Source of the DNA: Phycisphaerae bacterium
Lineage (GTDB): Bacteria > Planctomycetota > Phycisphaerae > UBA1845
DNA length: 33,430 nucleotides
Assembly (NCBI GenBank): GCA_029260055.1
Contig: JAJDDX010000123.1
Coordinates: forward strand, 1 to 33,430
Direction: 5' to 3'
Shown here: piece by piece, positions 31,088 to 33,430 of the stretch
Layout of the letters: each line of letters begins with the position of its first letter
How positions within the stretch are numbered: the stretch's first letter is position 1
Translations under genes and position numbers: made by a program
The notes under the pieces: generated by a model
What the model was told of the DNA's origin: nothing
Database searches by the model: none
What the model saw: only the letters and a program-made list of their open reading frames with translations

Positions 31088-32383
31088 TTACGTATCGAGG
31101 CTCTCTTCCAAATATCGGTAAGCCTCGGTCAGTTCGCCATGGTAGAGGACCGTCGCAGCCGCCAGCTCCGGCGGCAACCCCGAATCGGCGAGTGGGGCGT
31201 TGAAATCGGTCTTGGCAAGACCCGGGATGAACGGGGCCAGCGACTCGCTGAATTGCCGCGACGCGTCGGCCGGCAGTTCGCACGGTAGGTTGTCGACGGC
31301 GAGTATCACCGGGCCGCTACCGGCTACGCCGTCGTGCGTCTTGCCGGTTGACGGATCGTACATGTAGACGGGGTTATCCGATTCCGTGGACCTGACCGTG
31401 CATTCGATCGAACCCTCTATATCGCACGAAATGTCGCCGATCACCCGCAAACGCGGCTGGGCGCCGTCACGGTACATACCCGTCAGCACGTCCTTCGTCA
31501 CCAGACGCGGGTACTTCGGTTCCCAGTAGATACCGGTCACCAACACCGTCAGGTGTGGAAGGTAGTTGGCAAAGACGCCGCGGTAGCGTTCGGGGTTCTT
31601 GTAGTACTCCTGCAACTCGAACGGCGACGACGTATCGATGCGTTCGACCATGTGCTCCTCGTGGAAGACGACCTTGTGGCACGTCTTCATCGAGCCGGAC
31701 ACGGACGCGAGGTCCGCCGGTGCCACCTCTTCCACCGGAAGAAGATCGAAGATCTCTTGGGCGCCTTGCGACACTTGGCCATAGCCGGCGAACCCGCAGA
31801 TCAGCGGCGAGCACGCCTCGGGCAGACCCTTCGTGCGGATGGCATCACCCGCGCTGGCTATGTCGCTCTTCGCCTCGTCAAGATTGTCGTATTGATACGC
31901 CCGACGGAGCGTCGAGAACGGATTGTCGATTCCTTCGTGCAACAAACGGCGCCCGAGTGCGGCGAGCGTGTCGATCATCCCCGCCAGGCCCGCGAAGCGC
32001 CCGAAGAAGACGAGACGGCGACCCTGCTCGTCGGCGATCCGCTCATAATCGATGAGCTGGCACTTCAGCTCCATCAGACGACGCAGCATGGGCATGTTCG
32101 CCGCTTGGCCCTTGATCGTGTGAGAGAAGAAGACGTACGTCCGCTCCGGTAGAAACTGCTCGGTCGGGATCTCCTTGACGCCGATCACGATCGGGCAGTC
32201 GGCCAGATCGTCCACCACGGAAGCACCAGCCTCGACATACTGCGGGTCGGGGAACACGCGAATCGGTGATGATTGCACCCGGAACGCAAGGCCGTAATCA
32301 CGGATCAAGGCACCCACATCATCCGGTATGAGCGGGACACGTGCCTCCCACCTGTTCTTGTCTTCGTGCCGAATGCCAATCAT
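31088..32383 (-). CDS. Lysine-ketoglutarate reductase (LKR) type
   Basis: A 431-residue protein matching the N-terminal half of bifunctional AASS. It would condense lysine and 2-oxoglutarate to saccharopine. The alanine dehydrogenase/PNT-like N-terminus reads IGIRHEDKNRWEARVPLIPD, then VIGVKEIPTEQFLPERTYVF. The very characteristic FFSHTIKGQAANMPMLRRLM follows, then LIDYERIADEQGRRLVFFG and FAGLAGMIDTLAALGRRLL. The second half has CGFAGYGQVSQGAQEIFDLL (the nucleotide-binding region) and VTGIYWEPKYPRLVTKD. ATG 32383 has GGGA about 8 nt upstream; an in-frame TTG 12 nt further up is the alternative. It leads the operon with SDH and is divergent from an aminotransferase. Confidence 0.92.
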   Translation of the reverse strand: MIGIRHEDKNRWEARVPLIPDDVGALIRDYGLAFRVQSSPIRVFPDPQYVEAGASVVDDLADCPIVIGVKEIPTEQFLPERTYVFFSHTIKGQAANMPMLRRLMELKCQLIDYERIADEQGRRLVFFGRFAGLAGMIDTLAALGRRLLHEGIDNPFSTLRRAYQYDNLDEAKSDIASAGDAIRTKGLPEACSPLICGFAGYGQVSQGAQEIFDLLPVEEVAPADLASVSGSMKTCHKVVFHEEHMVERIDTSSPFELQEYYKNPERYRGVFANYLPHLTVLVTGIYWEPKYPRLVTKDVLTGMYRDGAQPRLRVIGDISCDIEGSIECTVRSTESDNPVYMYDPSTGKTHDGVAGSGPVILAVDNLPCELPADASRQFSESLAPFIPGLAKTDFNAPLADSGLPPELAAATVLYHGELTEAYRYLEESLDT

Positions 32384-32772
32384 GGATAGTCCCAATTCCG
32401 AACGGTAGATCGTAGCGATGAACGCCGGAGTTCAGCCGACCGTGACACGTCGAGGGTATGCTCACGCGATACTTGGGTCCCTCTTTTCCCTACCCCAGCG
32501 GCGAGGGAGGCGTGATCCTAGGAAACTCGAACGACATGGTCAACCGCCCCGCGGCGCGCGCCGGAGCCCCCTGACGGCCCGCCCGATGGCAGCTCGGGTA
32601 AAGCATCCAGGACCACTTGGCCGACAAGTTATCGGGCATGCCCGCGTGTGGGCTGGACGGCATGCCGGGTCGGCCGCCGGACCATGAGACGAGTCGCGAC
32701 GACGATTCAACTGACGTTCCGGCGCAGCCGGGCCGATAGGCGTTAGGCTGAAGACTAAGAGGCAGCAATAGC
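32384..32772. other. Divergent promoter region of the lysine pathway genes
   Basis: These 389 bp separate LKR (minus) and the aminotransferase (plus). Apart from two palindromes (listed separately) there are short dyads such as CCCGA-N7-TCGGG near 32582-32598. No gene is seen on either strand, and no clear -35/-10 pair. Confidence 0.5.
32633..32667. promoter_or_regulatory. Two tandem palindromes, CGGGCATGCCCG and CGGCATGCCG
   Basis: CGGGCATGCCCG (32633-32644, perfect) and CGGCATGCCG (32658-32667, perfect) share the core GGCATGCC, with centres 24 bp apart. They lie about 110-140 bp before the aminotransferase start and 250-280 bp before the LKR start. Paired perfect dyads of the same core in a divergent promoter region suggest a dimeric regulator binding site. 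No regulator gene is adjacent in the window. Confidence 0.4.
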
Positions 32773-33430
32773 ATGCTCGGAATCAAGCAGGACGAGAAGT
32801 CTGAAAGGCCCGATGAAGGATGGATTGGGCCGGCACCCTGGCTCGAAACACCGCTTCCGGGACCCATCGCACGGGAAATCATCGCTCGCGACACGCGAGT
32901 CGCCTCGCCCTCCTACCCACGCTGCTACCCGCTCGTCGTACGCCGCGGCTCCGGCTCGGTCATCGAGGACGTGGACGGGAACCGGTTCCTCGACCTGGCA
33001 GCCGGCATCGCCGTGTGTGCCACCGGACACTGCAACCGGCATGTCGTCGAAGCCATCAAGCATCAGGCACAGACGCTCATCCATGCTTGCGGAGCGGACT
33101 TCTACTATCCGCCGATGGTTGACCTGATGGAAACGCTCGCGCGGATCGCCCCTGGCGACCACCGCAAACGCGTCTTCCTCACGAACAGCGGTACCGAGGC
33201 CGTCGAGGCCGCGTTCAAGCTCGCTCGCCATCATACGAACCGCAAGTGGGTCATCGCGTTCCACGGAAGCTTTCACGGCCGCACGATGGGTGCGTTGTCC
33301 CTTACGTCATCCAAGACGCTCCACAAGGAGCGGTTCGAGCCGCTCATCCCCATGGTCGCTCACGTCCCGTACCAGGACGTGGATGCGATCGAGTCGCAGC
33401 TCTTCAAGCACGAGATGAACCCGAAGGATG
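32773..33430 (+). CDS. Class III (PLP) aminotransferase, N-terminal part
   Basis: The frame from ATG 32773 is open to the window edge, 219 codons. It shows the class III aminotransferase pattern: VIEDVDGNRFLDLAAGIAVC (substrate and cofactor entry region), a GHCNRHVVEAI segment, FLTNSGTEAVEAAFKLAR (phosphate-binding loop), and the conserved WVIAFHGSFHGRTMGALSLT. The PLP lysine lies beyond the window. Such enzymes move amino groups from omega-amines such as 4-aminobutyrate, ornithine, lysine or 5-aminovalerate to 2-oxoglutarate. Beside LKR and SDH, a role in amino acid degradation is likely, for example on lysine or a downstream amine, but the exact substrate cannot be told. AGAGG lies about 11 nt upstream of the ATG. 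Confidence 0.88.
   Translation, partial: MLGIKQDEKSERPDEGWIGPAPWLETPLPGPIAREIIARDTRVASPSYPRCYPLVVRRGSGSVIEDVDGNRFLDLAAGIAVCATGHCNRHVVEAIKHQAQTLIHACGADFYYPPMVDLMETLARIAPGDHRKRVFLTNSGTEAVEAAFKLARHHTNRKWVIAFHGSFHGRTMGALSLTSSKTLHKERFEPLIPMVAHVPYQDVDAIESQLFKHEMNPKD

Noticed and set aside
30996-31283. 96-residue N-terminal extension of saccharopine dehydrogenase
   Set aside because: The open frame exists, but it overlaps the LKR coding region, is Arg/Pro-rich, and the Rossmann fold starts at the ATG at 30995.

Overview
The window looks like a chromosomal segment of a planctomycete, most likely of the Phycisphaerae type. The reasons are high G+C content, a prepilin-type protein with the H-X9-DG signature, secreted FG-GAP/VCBS proteins with planctomycete dockerin-like tails, an IPTL-CTERM surface protein, a CxxCGYxLxG...CPECG zinc ribbon, an NHLRC2-type thioredoxin/NHL protein, and abundant intergenic hairpin repeats. 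The assignment rests on family knowledge and was not tested by a search.

Layout. (1) 1-222: start of a secreted FG-GAP protein running off the left edge. (2) 647-5473: a divergent regulatory locus. On the minus strand are a pseudopilin and a sensor histidine kinase; on the plus strand are an NtrC-type response regulator and, overlapping it by 4 bp, an IPTL-CTERM protein. The intergenic space carries nested dyads that also read as facing sigma-54-like -24/-12 elements. (3) 5563-7271: a secreted FG-GAP/TSP3/dockerin gene broken by an early stop codon and by an out-of-frame junction. (4) 7280-11973: a prophage remnant reduced to a packaging and modification module (TerL, TerS, ParB-methyltransferase, a small ORF, HNH nuclease, an ORF fragment). 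It ends exactly in the anticodon arm of a 5'-half tRNA-Gly. (5) 12107-14241: an unrecognised 562-residue protein with a HEAT-like C-terminus, and an intact tRNA-Cys. (6) 14632-17758: a TolC-like lipoprotein convergent with an FG-GAP lipoprotein. (7) 17927-21686: a minus-strand cluster of a zinc-ribbon membrane protein, a metzincin-like lipoprotein and a thioredoxin-NHL protein. (8) 22163-24707: an NHL-type propeller lipoprotein and an NAD-dependent epimerase-like SDR. (9) 24851-28905: an NSS transporter with its small subunit, divergent from an AGCS sodium:amino acid symporter. (10) 29242-33430: a small hypothetical protein, a split saccharopine-pathway pair (LKR and SDH), and a divergent class III aminotransferase cut by the right edge. 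Amino acid uptake and lysine breakdown therefore lie side by side.

The most unusual material is non-coding: 77-78 bp cloverleaf-shaped repeats, a separate family of GGTGCCAC hairpins, a mirror pair of 7-bp tandem arrays between convergent genes, and palindrome pairs in two divergent promoter regions. The most interesting protein-level context is the coupling of an NtrC-type regulator with a GAFTSA loop to an IPTL-CTERM surface protein.
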